Shown: positions 1 through 6,415 of the stretch, in pieces
Layout: every line of letters starts with the position of its first letter
Numbering within the stretch: position 1 is the first letter of the stretch
Assembly: GCA_023436945.1 (NCBI GenBank)
Contig: JAEZHG010000305.1
Span: 1 to 7,814 of the forward strand
Length of the DNA stretch: 7,814 nucleotides
Direction: 5' to 3'
Source of the DNA: Pseudomonadota bacterium
GTDB taxonomy: Bacteria > Pseudomonadota > Alphaproteobacteria > Caulobacterales > Caulobacteraceae
Notes under the pieces: model-generated
The model's database searches: none
What the model was told of the DNA's origin: nothing
Seen by the model: only the letters and a program-made list of their open reading frames with translations
Position numbers and translations under genes: made by a program

Positions 1-2
1 AT

Positions 3-134
3 GTGGTGGCAAAGGTTCTGGCAGCCGCTGGTCCGGCGGGGCTTTCTGCAAACATCGCAGAGCCTGTCTGGCGTCTGCTGATCGACCGCTGCATCGCGCA
101 CGAGTTCGAACGCTACGACCAGACCAGAGGTTGA
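3..134 (+). CDS. C-terminal end of an unrecognised protein (5' truncated)
   Basis: An open frame enters from the left edge and gives 43 residues before a TGA at 132-134, ending HEFERYDQTRG. It contains a helical-looking stretch, EPVWRLLIDRCIAHEFERY. Codon choice resembles the neighbouring genes, whereas frame 1 is Trp/Arg-rich and stops at 79-81. A strong intrinsic terminator begins 17 nt after the stop, which supports this being the true end of a transcription unit. I do not recognise the family from so short a tail and assign no function. Confidence 0.55.
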   Translation: MVAKVLAAAGPAGLSANIAEPVWRLLIDRCIAHEFERYDQTRG

Positions 135-151
135 ACACCTCGCGAATGATC

Positions 152-181
152 AAAAGGCGGGCCGCCACGGTCCGCCTTTTT
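152..181 (+). terminator. Rho-independent terminator of the upstream gene
   Basis: AAAAGGCGG (152-160) pairs perfectly with CCGCCTTTT (172-180) around an 11-nt GC-rich loop, and the right arm runs into a five-T tract (177-181). It sits 17 nt after the partial gene's stop codon. The A-tract on the left arm means it could also work on the minus strand, but no minus-strand gene ends here. A second tiny hairpin, GCCC/GGGC (186-196), follows and is probably incidental. Confidence 0.85.
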
Positions 182-212
182 CTATGCCCGCCGGGCGTCA
201 AAATATCTGCGG

Positions 213-241
213 TTGACCTGTAACGATTGCGGGCCTAGTGC
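213..241 (+). promoter_or_regulatory. Candidate promoter of the btu operon
   Basis: TTGACC (213-218) is a good -35 element. With 17-nt spacing the -10 position falls on TAGTGC (236-241), within GCCTAGTG. That is a weak -10 by enterobacterial standards but resembles the GCTA-type core of alphaproteobacterial housekeeping promoters. Transcription would start near 247-249, just before the first riboswitch helix, and this placement is the best argument for it. No start site is proven by sequence alone. Confidence 0.45.
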
Positions 242-247
242 CAGACC

Positions 248-405
248 TGCGTCAGGTTCCCGCAAGGGATCAAAAGGGAACGGAGTTCAATGCTCCGGCT
301 GTTCCCGCAACTGTAAGCGGTTAGCCCGCACATCACACAGCCACTGGACCCGTTCCGGGAAGGCGATGTGCACGGCCAAGACCCGCAAGCCAGGAGACCT
401 GCCTG
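248..405 (+). promoter_or_regulatory. Cobalamin (AdoCbl-type) riboswitch aptamer
   Basis: The conserved landmarks of the cobalamin riboswitch (Rfam Cobalamin family) appear in order. They are AAAAGGGAA (272-280), a hairpin of the GGAG...CTCC type, CCCGCAACTGTAAGCGG (304-320), GCCACTG (340-346), CCGGGAAGG (355-363), and the B12 box AGCCAGGAGACCTGCC (388-403). The closing helix P1 can form between CAGGT (253-257) and ACCTG (397-401). It lies directly upstream of a BtuB-type receptor and a complete B12 ABC transporter. In this family, ligand binding normally lowers expression of the downstream genes. The exact 5' edge is uncertain by several bases. Confidence 0.95.
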
Positions 406-552
406 TCGCCGTCGTTCTCCATGCGGACGGGATGTTCCGGATGGTCGAGGCAACTCGCGTAACGACCCGCCTGTTCAACCGCGTCGCGGTCGATCACGTG
501 TGTCTGTTCAGATCGCGTGGAGACCGTGTGCGCACCAGTTTGGGACTATCCC
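406..552 (+). promoter_or_regulatory. Leader / expression platform between riboswitch and btuB
   Basis: This stretch holds no convincing gene. CCATgCGGA (419-427) and TCCGgATGG (436-444) form a hairpin of two 4-bp segments around one mismatch, with an 8-nt loop (CGGGATGT). The loop can pair with CCCG in the riboswitch loop at 349-352, fitting the L5-L13 kissing contact known for btuB-type cobalamin riboswitches. A second small hairpin, ACCGC-GTC-GCGGT, lies at 478-490. No hairpin is followed by a T tract, so control by an intrinsic terminator is not evident and translational control is more likely. The btuB ribosome binding site is GGGA at 542-545. Confidence 0.6.
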
Positions 553-2508
553 ATGCGTCGTGTCGCATCTCTGCCTCTGGCCGCCTCGGCTCTGTTGCTG
601 GCTACCCCTGCCCTTGCGGACGATCTGGACCAGATCGCATCGCGCCCCGATGTGGCGGGCCGCGCAGGGGCGACTGCGGTCGAGGACGTGGTTGTCACCG
701 CCAACCGCTCTGCCCAGCCGATTGATCGCGTAGGTGCCTCGGTCAGTGTCTTGACCCGCGCCGCCATCGAGAACGCCCAGCGCCCTGCGGTTTCCGAACT
801 GCTGACCCAGACCCCCGGCGTCACCTACAACCGCAACGGCCCTATTGGTTCGCCGACAGGGGTGAACATCCGTGGAGCTGAGGGCCATCACACCGTCGCC
901 GTGATAGACGGGGTAAAGCTGAACGACCCGTCCTCGACGCAGGGCGGCTTCAACTTCGGTAATTTACTGGTGGGTGATATTGCCCGCATCGAAATCCTGC
1001 GCGGCGCACAATCGACCTTGTGGGGCAGCCAAGCCATCGGCGGTGTTGTGAACATCGTCACTGCCGAACCGACCACCGCCTTTGAAGGTAATCTGTCCGC
1101 CGAGGCCGGATCATACGGCACGACCTATTTCCGTGGGGCCGTGGGCGGCAGCGACGACCGCGTCACGTGGCGACTGGCCGCCAACCGCTTCGATACCGAC
1201 GGCTATTCGGCCCTTTCCAGCGGCACCGAGGATGACGGCTATAGCCACACGGGTCTGTCTGGCCGCCTTAACATCAAGCTGGCGGATGATGTGTCGCTCG
1301 ACCTGCGCTCGGTCTATTCCAGCGGCCAGAACGATGCCGACGCATGGGATTCCGACAGCCGCGAGTTCGGCAAGACCAAAGACCTCGTGGCTTATGCCGG
1401 TCTGAACTTCGGCCTGTTCGATGGCCGGATGCAGAACCGTATCGGCTATGCCCAGACCTCGACCGACCGCACGACCTATAACCCCGACAACCAGCTTCAG
1501 ACCCTGACCTTCGAAGCCACGGGCGATAATCGCCGCTTTGAGTATCAGGGCAGCTTCGCCTTCACCGACACCCTCAACACCACCTTCGGACTTGAGACCG
1601 AGCGGTCAGAGATGAAGAGCCGCGCCCCTTCTGACTGGGACGTCAATCCGGCCTTCCAGAAGGGCAAGGCCGATCTGGACAGCGCCTATGCCCAGCTTCA
1701 ATGGACGGCCATCGAGGGTCTGACCCTGACGGCAGGTCTGCGTTACGACGACCACGCCCAATATGGCGATAACCTGCTGGGCCAGTTCGCCGCCGCATGG
1801 ACGCCGAACGCAGGCCAGACTGTTGTCCGTGCCAGTTGGGGCCAAGGCTTCCGCGCGCCCGGCCTTTACGAACTCTACAGCGAATACGGCAACCTGACCC
1901 TTAAGCCCGAAGCGTTCGACGCTTGGGAAATCGGCGTGCAACAGCGTCTGTCCGAACGCGCCAACGTCACCCTGACCTATTTCAACCGCGAGGCGGACAA
2001 CGAGATCCGCTATAATGGCTGTGACTTCGGCACGACCGATCCGCTCTGCACCGTCAATGGTGCGACCCGCTGGGGCTACTATGCCAATGCCCTGCGCACC
2101 AAAGCCCAAGGCATCGAGTTCAGCACCGCGCTGAAACTGACCGACGCCCTGTCGGTGACCGCCAACTATACGTGGACCGACGCCACGATGGCCTCGGGTG
2201 AATATAGCGGCAATCACCTTGCCCGCCGCCCCGAGCACATGGCCAATCTGATCGCCGACTATGGCTGGTCCAGCGGCCTGAAGAGCGGCATCGCCGTGCG
2301 CTATGTCAGCGAGACCTTCAACAACGACGCCAATACGGCGGTGATGGACGAATATACCCTCGTCGATCTGCGCCTGTCCTATCCGGTGAACCCGACGACC
2401 GAGCTTTATGGCCGTGTCGAGAACCTGACGGACGAAACCTACGAGACCGCCAAGGGATATGGCACTTCGGGCCGCGCCTTCTATGCGGGCGTGCGTTTGA
2501 AGTTCTGA
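553..2508 (+). CDS. btuB: TonB-dependent vitamin B12 outer-membrane receptor BtuB
   Basis: This 651-residue protein is a TonB-dependent outer-membrane receptor that takes up cobalamin using TonB/ExbB/ExbD energy. Residues 1-22 form a Sec signal peptide ending PALA. A TonB box, EDVVVTA, follows at 44-50. The plug domain covers about 50-170, with DGVKLND (119-125) and WGSQAIGGVVNIVT (157-170), which are typical plug sequences. The rest is the beta-barrel, ending in an outer-membrane C-terminal signature, VRLKF. Cys490 and Cys499 probably form a disulfide in an extracellular loop. The ATG at 553 is preferred over the in-frame GTG at 517 because it starts the signal peptide directly and has GGGA 7 nt upstream. 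It is the first gene after the riboswitch, and B12 specificity is inferred from that plus btuFCD downstream. Barrel length is near that of known BtuB proteins. Confidence 0.93.
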   Translation: MRRVASLPLAASALLLATPALADDLDQIASRPDVAGRAGATAVEDVVVTANRSAQPIDRVGASVSVLTRAAIENAQRPAVSELLTQTPGVTYNRNGPIGSPTGVNIRGAEGHHTVAVIDGVKLNDPSSTQGGFNFGNLLVGDIARIEILRGAQSTLWGSQAIGGVVNIVTAEPTTAFEGNLSAEAGSYGTTYFRGAVGGSDDRVTWRLAANRFDTDGYSALSSGTEDDGYSHTGLSGRLNIKLADDVSLDLRSVYSSGQNDADAWDSDSREFGKTKDLVAYAGLNFGLFDGRMQNRIGYAQTSTDRTTYNPDNQLQTLTFEATGDNRRFEYQGSFAFTDTLNTTFGLETERSEMKSRAPSDWDVNPAFQKGKADLDSAYAQLQWTAIEGLTLTAGLRYDDHAQYGDNLLGQFAAAWTPNAGQTVVRASWGQGFRAPGLYELYSEYGNLTLKPEAFDAWEIGVQQRLSERANVTLTYFNREADNEIRYNGCDFGTTDPLCTVNGATRWGYYANALRTKAQGIEFSTALKLTDALSVTANYTWTDATMASGEYSGNHLARRPEHMANLIADYGWSSGLKSGIAVRYVSETFNNDANTAVMDEYTLVDLRLSYPVNPTTELYGRVENLTDETYETAKGYGTSGRAFYAGVRLKF

Positions 2509-2529
2509 TCCGAGGCTGAGGGAGACACG

Positions 2530-3375
2530 GTGAGACTGACACGACGGACATTGCTAACGGGGCTGGGAGCGCCTGCGGTTCTGCCGCTGGTGCCGCGCCG
2601 TGCCTTGCCGCGTGTGGTGTCGGTCAATCCGTGTCTGGATGCCATTCTGGTGCACGTCGCCAACCGCAGCCAGATTGTCGCCCTCAGCCACTATTCACGC
2701 ATTCCGCAGCAATCCAACATCTACGAGATCGCCCGCACCCTGCCCGTCACCCACGGCACGGCCGAGGAAATCATCACCCTCAAGCCAGACTTCCTGCTCT
2801 CGACCCCGTTCGAGCCGATGGCGACGCGCTACGCACTGGAGCGGATGGGTATTCCGTCCCACCGCTTCAACATGCCCGAAAGCGTGACCCAAAGCTTTGA
2901 ACAGGTGCGCGAGATCGCCAGGCTTGTCGGCCACCCCGAACGCGGCGAACGCCTGATTGGCCAGATCAACGCGGCCTTGAATGCCGCCCGCCCCCGTACA
3001 TCACGTCGCATCAAGGCCTTGATCTACCAGCCCAACGGCTTTGCTGCGGGCAAGGGCACAATGCTGAATGAGATGATGGAACGGGTCGGTCTGGAAAACG
3101 TCGCGGGCGATTATGGCGTGGGCAAATGGGGCAATGTGCCGCTCGAACACCTGATCATGAACCCGCCTGAATTGCTGCTCAGTGGCGGAGCCTCTTCGGG
3201 CGCATCCAGCCAGTCCAAGCGTCTGATGCGCCACCCTGCTCTGGCATCCCTGCAAAACCGTATCGTGCAGGCCCGCTTTGACGAACGATACCTTTACTGC
3301 GGCGGCCCCGTGCTGATCCGCACCGCGCAGGCACTGGCTCGTGCGCGCGACACCGCTCTGGAGCAACTGTCATGA
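2530..3375 (+). CDS. btuF: Periplasmic cobalamin-binding protein BtuF (class III SBP), Tat-like signal
   Basis: This 281-residue substrate-binding protein of the helical-backbone (TroA/BtuF) fold should bind B12 in the periplasm and deliver it to BtuCD. It starts with GTG, and GAGGGAGA (2518-2525) is a good ribosome binding site 21 bp after btuB. The N-terminus carries TRRTLLTG (residues 4-11), a twin-arginine-like motif before a hydrophobic stretch. The mature part opens with PRVVSVNPCLDAI. Glu95 (in STPFEPMA) and Glu206 (in VPLEHL) lie where the two BtuC-docking glutamates of Escherichia coli BtuF are expected, one per lobe. It overlaps btuC by ATGA. An iron or haem binder is the main alternative, but the riboswitch and BtuB favour B12. 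Confidence 0.87.
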   Translation: MRLTRRTLLTGLGAPAVLPLVPRRALPRVVSVNPCLDAILVHVANRSQIVALSHYSRIPQQSNIYEIARTLPVTHGTAEEIITLKPDFLLSTPFEPMATRYALERMGIPSHRFNMPESVTQSFEQVREIARLVGHPERGERLIGQINAALNAARPRTSRRIKALIYQPNGFAAGKGTMLNEMMERVGLENVAGDYGVGKWGNVPLEHLIMNPPELLLSGGASSGASSQSKRLMRHPALASLQNRIVQARFDERYLYCGGPVLIRTAQALARARDTALEQLS

Positions 3376-4358
3376 CGCGCGTGCGATTGCCGCTGCTTTA
3401 TCTGGCTTTGACGATCCTGACGGTCGTGTTTGCCATCGCCAGTATGAGCGCGGGCAAGGTCTGGATACCGTGGTCACAGTGGTTCACCAGCACCGATGAT
3501 CCGGCGTGGGCGATCCTGTTCGAACTGCGCCTGCCGCGCACGCTGCTGGCCATCATGGTCGGGGCGGTGCTGGGCCTGACGGGGGCGGCGCTGCAAGGCT
3601 ATACCCGCAATCCGCTGGCCGATCCGGGGATGTTGGGCGTGTCCAGCATGGCGGCGCTGGGCGCAGTCATGACCTTCTATATGGGCGCGGCGGGCGCTGC
3701 GATCTGGGTCCTGCCGACATCGGCCATGGTGGGGGCAGCCATAGGCGTGCTGCTTCTGTTGGCGATCTCGGGCGCGACCTCCAGCATCATCACCTTCATT
3801 CTGGCGGGGGTGGTCATACAGACCATCGCAGGCGCAGGCGTCGCCCTTGCCCTGAACCTTGCGCCCAATCCCTGGGCCGTGAACGAGATCGTCTCGTGGC
3901 TGATGGGATCGCTGACCGACCGCAGCTTCACCGAGGTCAAGATTGCCGCCCCCGGCATGATACTCGGCGCATTGATGATCCTTGGCCAAGGCCGTGCGCT
4001 GGATGCCCTGACCCTTGGCGAGACAGGGGCCAAGGCCTTGGGTATCGATCTTAACCGCACACGTCTGGTGCTGGCTGTCGGCACGGCACTGGCGGTGGGT
4101 TCGGCAGTGGCTGTGACAGGCGTGATCGGTTTTGTAGGACTGATTGTGCCGCACCTGTTACGATCACTTCTGGGGGGGCGTCCTTCAGCCCTTCTCCTGC
4201 CCTGCGCGCTGGGCGGTGCAGCCCTCACGCTTGCAGCCGATGTTCTGGTGCGCCTTATCCCTGCCCCGTCCGAGGTTCGCTTGGGCGTCGCCATGGCGGC
4301 CATCGGCGGGCCGTTCTTCCTTGCCCTGTTGATCTCGATGCGCAGGAAACTGGCATGA
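3372..4358 (+). CDS. btuC: Cobalamin ABC transporter permease BtuC (FecCD family)
   Basis: This 328-residue polytopic inner-membrane protein has the usual length and pattern of the FecCD/BtuC permeases, with roughly ten membrane segments. Two copies would form the translocation pore on which BtuF docks and which BtuD powers. Family signatures are RLPRTLLA (from residue 53), GAALQGYTRNPLADPGMLG in the first third, GFVGLIVPHLLR (253-264), which includes the region coupling to the ATPase, and IGGPFFLALL (311-320) near the C-terminus. The start overlaps the btuF stop (ATGA, 3372-3375) and the stop overlaps the btuD start (ATGA, 4355-4358), so translation is probably coupled. By itself the sequence cannot separate B12 from iron-siderophore permeases; the operon decides it. 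Confidence 0.9.
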   Translation: MTRVRLPLLYLALTILTVVFAIASMSAGKVWIPWSQWFTSTDDPAWAILFELRLPRTLLAIMVGAVLGLTGAALQGYTRNPLADPGMLGVSSMAALGAVMTFYMGAAGAAIWVLPTSAMVGAAIGVLLLLAISGATSSIITFILAGVVIQTIAGAGVALALNLAPNPWAVNEIVSWLMGSLTDRSFTEVKIAAPGMILGALMILGQGRALDALTLGETGAKALGIDLNRTRLVLAVGTALAVGSAVAVTGVIGFVGLIVPHLLRSLLGGRPSALLLPCALGGAALTLAADVLVRLIPAPSEVRLGVAMAAIGGPFFLALLISMRRKLA

Positions 4359-5134
4359 CCCATCTTGAAGCCAGCAATATCACCGTCCGCATCGGCCCGC
4401 GCACGATCCTGAGCGATGTCTCGGCCCGTTTCGAGCGCGGCACGGTCACGGCCATCGTCGGCCCCAACGGCACGGGCAAGTCCACCTTCCTCGACTGTCT
4501 GGCGCAAATCCGCAAACCCCAGAGCGGCACGGTGACGATGGAGGGCAAAGACCTTTCACGCATGCCTGCCCGTCTGCGTGCGCGCCAGATGGGCTATCTG
4601 CCCCAGAATGCAGAGATAGCGTGGGACGTAGATGGCGAAACCTTCGTCGGCCTTGGCCGCACGCCTTTCACGGGCGCTTGGGGGCTAAGCGCCAAAGATC
4701 GGATGAAGGTCGCCCTCGCCATCGCCACAACCGCGACCGAAGCCTTCAGAGACCGTATCGTCACCACCCTTTCCGGCGGAGAGCGGGCCCGCATCCTGAT
4801 TGCCCGCGCACTGGCCGGAGAACCCGACTGGCTGTTGGCCGACGAGCCCATGGCGGGTCTGGACCCCGGCCATGTGCTGGATGTGGCCGAACTATTCCGG
4901 CATCTGGCGCATGATCGCGGATATGGTGTGCTGGTGACCCTGCACGACCTGTCTGCGGCGCTCAGAATGGCGGATCGTGTGATCGTTCTGGCCGAGGGTG
5001 GCATCATCGCCGATGGCACACCGATGCAGGCCCTGTCGCCCGACATCCTGCGCCGTGCCTATGGTGTCGAAAGTCGCGTGTTGGACAGCGATCATGGTCC
5101 GGTACTGGAGGTCATAGGACGCCACAGCGCCTGA
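4355..5134 (+). CDS. btuD: Cobalamin ABC transporter ATPase BtuD
   Basis: This 259-residue ATP-binding subunit hydrolyses ATP on the cytoplasmic face of BtuC. All ATPase motifs are intact: Walker A GPNGTGKST (36-44), Q-loop Gln84 in YLPQN, signature LSGGE (139-143), Walker B WLLADEP (159-165) with catalytic Glu164, D-loop AGLD (167-170) and switch His197 in TLHD. The layout matches the FecE/BtuD subfamily. It starts within the btuC stop codon by ATGA overlap and is the last gene clearly in the B12 operon. FecE- or HmuV-like specificity cannot be excluded from this chain alone, but the riboswitch-led context supports BtuD. Confidence 0.9.
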   Translation: MTHLEASNITVRIGPRTILSDVSARFERGTVTAIVGPNGTGKSTFLDCLAQIRKPQSGTVTMEGKDLSRMPARLRARQMGYLPQNAEIAWDVDGETFVGLGRTPFTGAWGLSAKDRMKVALAIATTATEAFRDRIVTTLSGGERARILIARALAGEPDWLLADEPMAGLDPGHVLDVAELFRHLAHDRGYGVLVTLHDLSAALRMADRVIVLAEGGIIADGTPMQALSPDILRRAYGVESRVLDSDHGPVLEVIGRHSA

Positions 5135-5149
5135 CCTTTGGCCCAAGGT
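5134..5149. repeat. 16-nt near-perfect palindrome after btuD
   Basis: ACCTTTGGCCCAAGGT is self-complementary at every position except one T/C pair. It begins at the last base of the btuD stop codon and lies 69 bp before the next start. It could be a protein-binding operator for the downstream gene or a small hairpin at the end of the btu transcript. No T tract follows, so a classical terminator is unlikely. The remainder of the gap (5150-5218) shows only a short CGAC-GAT-GTCG inverted repeat (5169-5179) and no convincing promoter. Confidence 0.4.
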
Positions 5150-5218
5150 GCGATCTCTGGACACAAGGCGACGATGTCGTGGTAACAAGCCGCCAAATCT
5201 TCCATTGGACGACCGACT

Positions 5219-6370
5219 ATGAACCCCTTGGCCGAACTCGAAGCCCTGTCGCCTGAAATGACCGCATGGCGCCGTGACATCCACGCCCACCCCGAGCTTT
5301 CGGGTGCGGAAACCCGCACGGCCAAGATGGTGTTTGACGTCCTGACCAGCCTTGGCCTGTCGCCCGAAGCCGGTATCGGGGGCGAAGGCGTGGTGGCGGT
5401 CATCAACGGCAAGGCAGATGGCCCGTCCATCGGCCTGCGTGCCGATATGGACGCCCTGCCGATGAACGATGACAGCGGCGTGCCCCATGCCTCGAAGCAC
5501 GCTGGCGTGTCCCACTCCTGCGGTCACGATGGTCACACCGCAACCCTACTGGGTGCCGCCCGCTATCTGGCCGAAAACCCGCCTGCGCGTGGCCGTGTGG
5601 TGCTGATCTTCCAACCCGCCGAGGAAACCGGTCTGGGTGCCAAGGCAATGATGGATGACGGCCTGTTCGAGCGTTATCCGTGTGACGAGGTCTATGCCTA
5701 TCACAACATGCCCCTGCTGCCGTTTGGCGAAATGGCGGTTCACACCGGCCCGACCCTGAACGGCTACAAAATCTGGGAGATCGACATTCAGGGCGTCGGC
5801 GGCCACGGTGCGGCTCCGCACAAGACCAAAGACCCCGTTCAAGCTGCCGTTCGCGTGGCCTCTGAAATCTCGTCCATCGTCGGTCGTCACGTGGACCCGA
5901 TGGAGCCTGCGCTCTGCACCGTCACCAAGCTACAGGCCGGCAACTCGCACAATGTGGTGCCGCACGAAGCCAGCCTCGCCGGTACGCTTCGCGCCACGTC
6001 GCAGGATGTGATCGACACCATGTGGCAGCAGCTTCAGGCGATCTGTGAAGGTGTGGGCCGCATGACCGGCACCACCATCACCGTGACCGAAACCGCAGGC
6101 GTTCCGCCCTGCTTCAACGCCGCCGAACAGGCTGACATCGCCGCCAAGGCCGCCGCCAGCGTCTTTGGTGCCGAGAATGTCCGTCGTGGCCTGAAGCCTT
6201 ATCCGTTCACCGACGACTTCGCCTATATGCTGCAACAGGCACCGGGCGCTTATGTCTTCATCGGTCAGGGCGGCACCATGGTCCACCAGACCGCCTATGA
6301 CTTTAATGACAACCTGCTGGCCCCCGTCGCCAGCCTGTTCGCCAAGATCGTGGAAGACCGCCTGACCTAA
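5219..6370 (+). CDS. M20-family metal-dependent amidohydrolase (hippurate hydrolase-like)
   Basis: This 383-residue cytoplasmic enzyme belongs to peptidase family M20, in the HipO / amino-acid-amide hydrolase branch, which removes acyl groups from N-acylated amino acids. The metal-site pattern is complete: RADMDALPM, SHSCGHDGH with Cys101 and His103, QPAEET with Glu135-Glu136, His162 in YHNMP, and His356 in GTMVHQTAYDFND. The Cys at the metal site is typical of this branch. The dimerisation domain (about 185-295) carries GGHGAAPH, with His196. There is no signal peptide. The start has only a weak GGA 9 nt upstream. It is 84 bp downstream of btuD on the same strand, so it may be read through from the operon or have its own promoter. 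The true substrate is unknown and nothing shown ties it to B12. Confidence 0.9.
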   Translation: MNPLAELEALSPEMTAWRRDIHAHPELSGAETRTAKMVFDVLTSLGLSPEAGIGGEGVVAVINGKADGPSIGLRADMDALPMNDDSGVPHASKHAGVSHSCGHDGHTATLLGAARYLAENPPARGRVVLIFQPAEETGLGAKAMMDDGLFERYPCDEVYAYHNMPLLPFGEMAVHTGPTLNGYKIWEIDIQGVGGHGAAPHKTKDPVQAAVRVASEISSIVGRHVDPMEPALCTVTKLQAGNSHNVVPHEASLAGTLRATSQDVIDTMWQQLQAICEGVGRMTGTTITVTETAGVPPCFNAAEQADIAAKAAASVFGAENVRRGLKPYPFTDDFAYMLQQAPGAYVFIGQGGTMVHQTAYDFNDNLLAPVASLFAKIVEDRLT

Positions 6371-6383
6371 AGGCCAGACCGAC

Positions 6384-6415
6384 GGCGGGGTTCAGGCGCG
6401 CAGCGTCGCCCCGCC
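6384..6415. terminator. Weak candidate bidirectional terminator hairpin at convergent gene ends
   Basis: GGCGGGG (6384-6390) can pair with CCCCGCC (6409-6415) around an 18-nt loop, in the 21-bp gap between two convergent stop codons and the end of the minus-strand gene. Another pairing, CGACG/CGTCG (6380-6384 with 6404-6408), competes with it. There is no T tract on either side, so this is at best a weak or factor-dependent terminator. The right arm lies inside the dehydrogenase coding sequence. Confidence 0.25.

Noticed and set aside
421..462. Possible 13-codon leader peptide beginning at ATG 421
   Set aside because: No ribosome binding site precedes it, and its sequence is fully explained by the leader hairpin at 419-444.
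478..490. ACCGC-GTC-GCGGT hairpin as an intrinsic terminator
   Set aside because: The stem is only 5 bp and no T tract follows, so it cannot be called a terminator.
213..725. 170-residue plus-strand open frame over the riboswitch and leader
   Set aside because: It runs through the conserved riboswitch elements and into btuB in another frame, is Arg/Cys/Gly-rich, and has no recognisable domain.
1606..2238. 210-residue minus-strand open frame inside btuB
   Set aside because: It is antisense to conserved barrel sequence; long antisense frames are expected in GC-rich genes and this one has no known domain.
3474..4507. Two long minus-strand open frames (226 and 276 residues) antisense to btuC and the start of btuD
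   Set aside because: They lie opposite a well-supported FecCD permease, are His/Arg/Gln- or Ala/Arg-rich, and show no domain or ribosome binding site.
4892..5536. 214-residue minus-strand open frame spanning the btuD-M20 gap
   Set aside because: Most of it is antisense to the conserved ends of two real genes, and its composition does not look like a protein.
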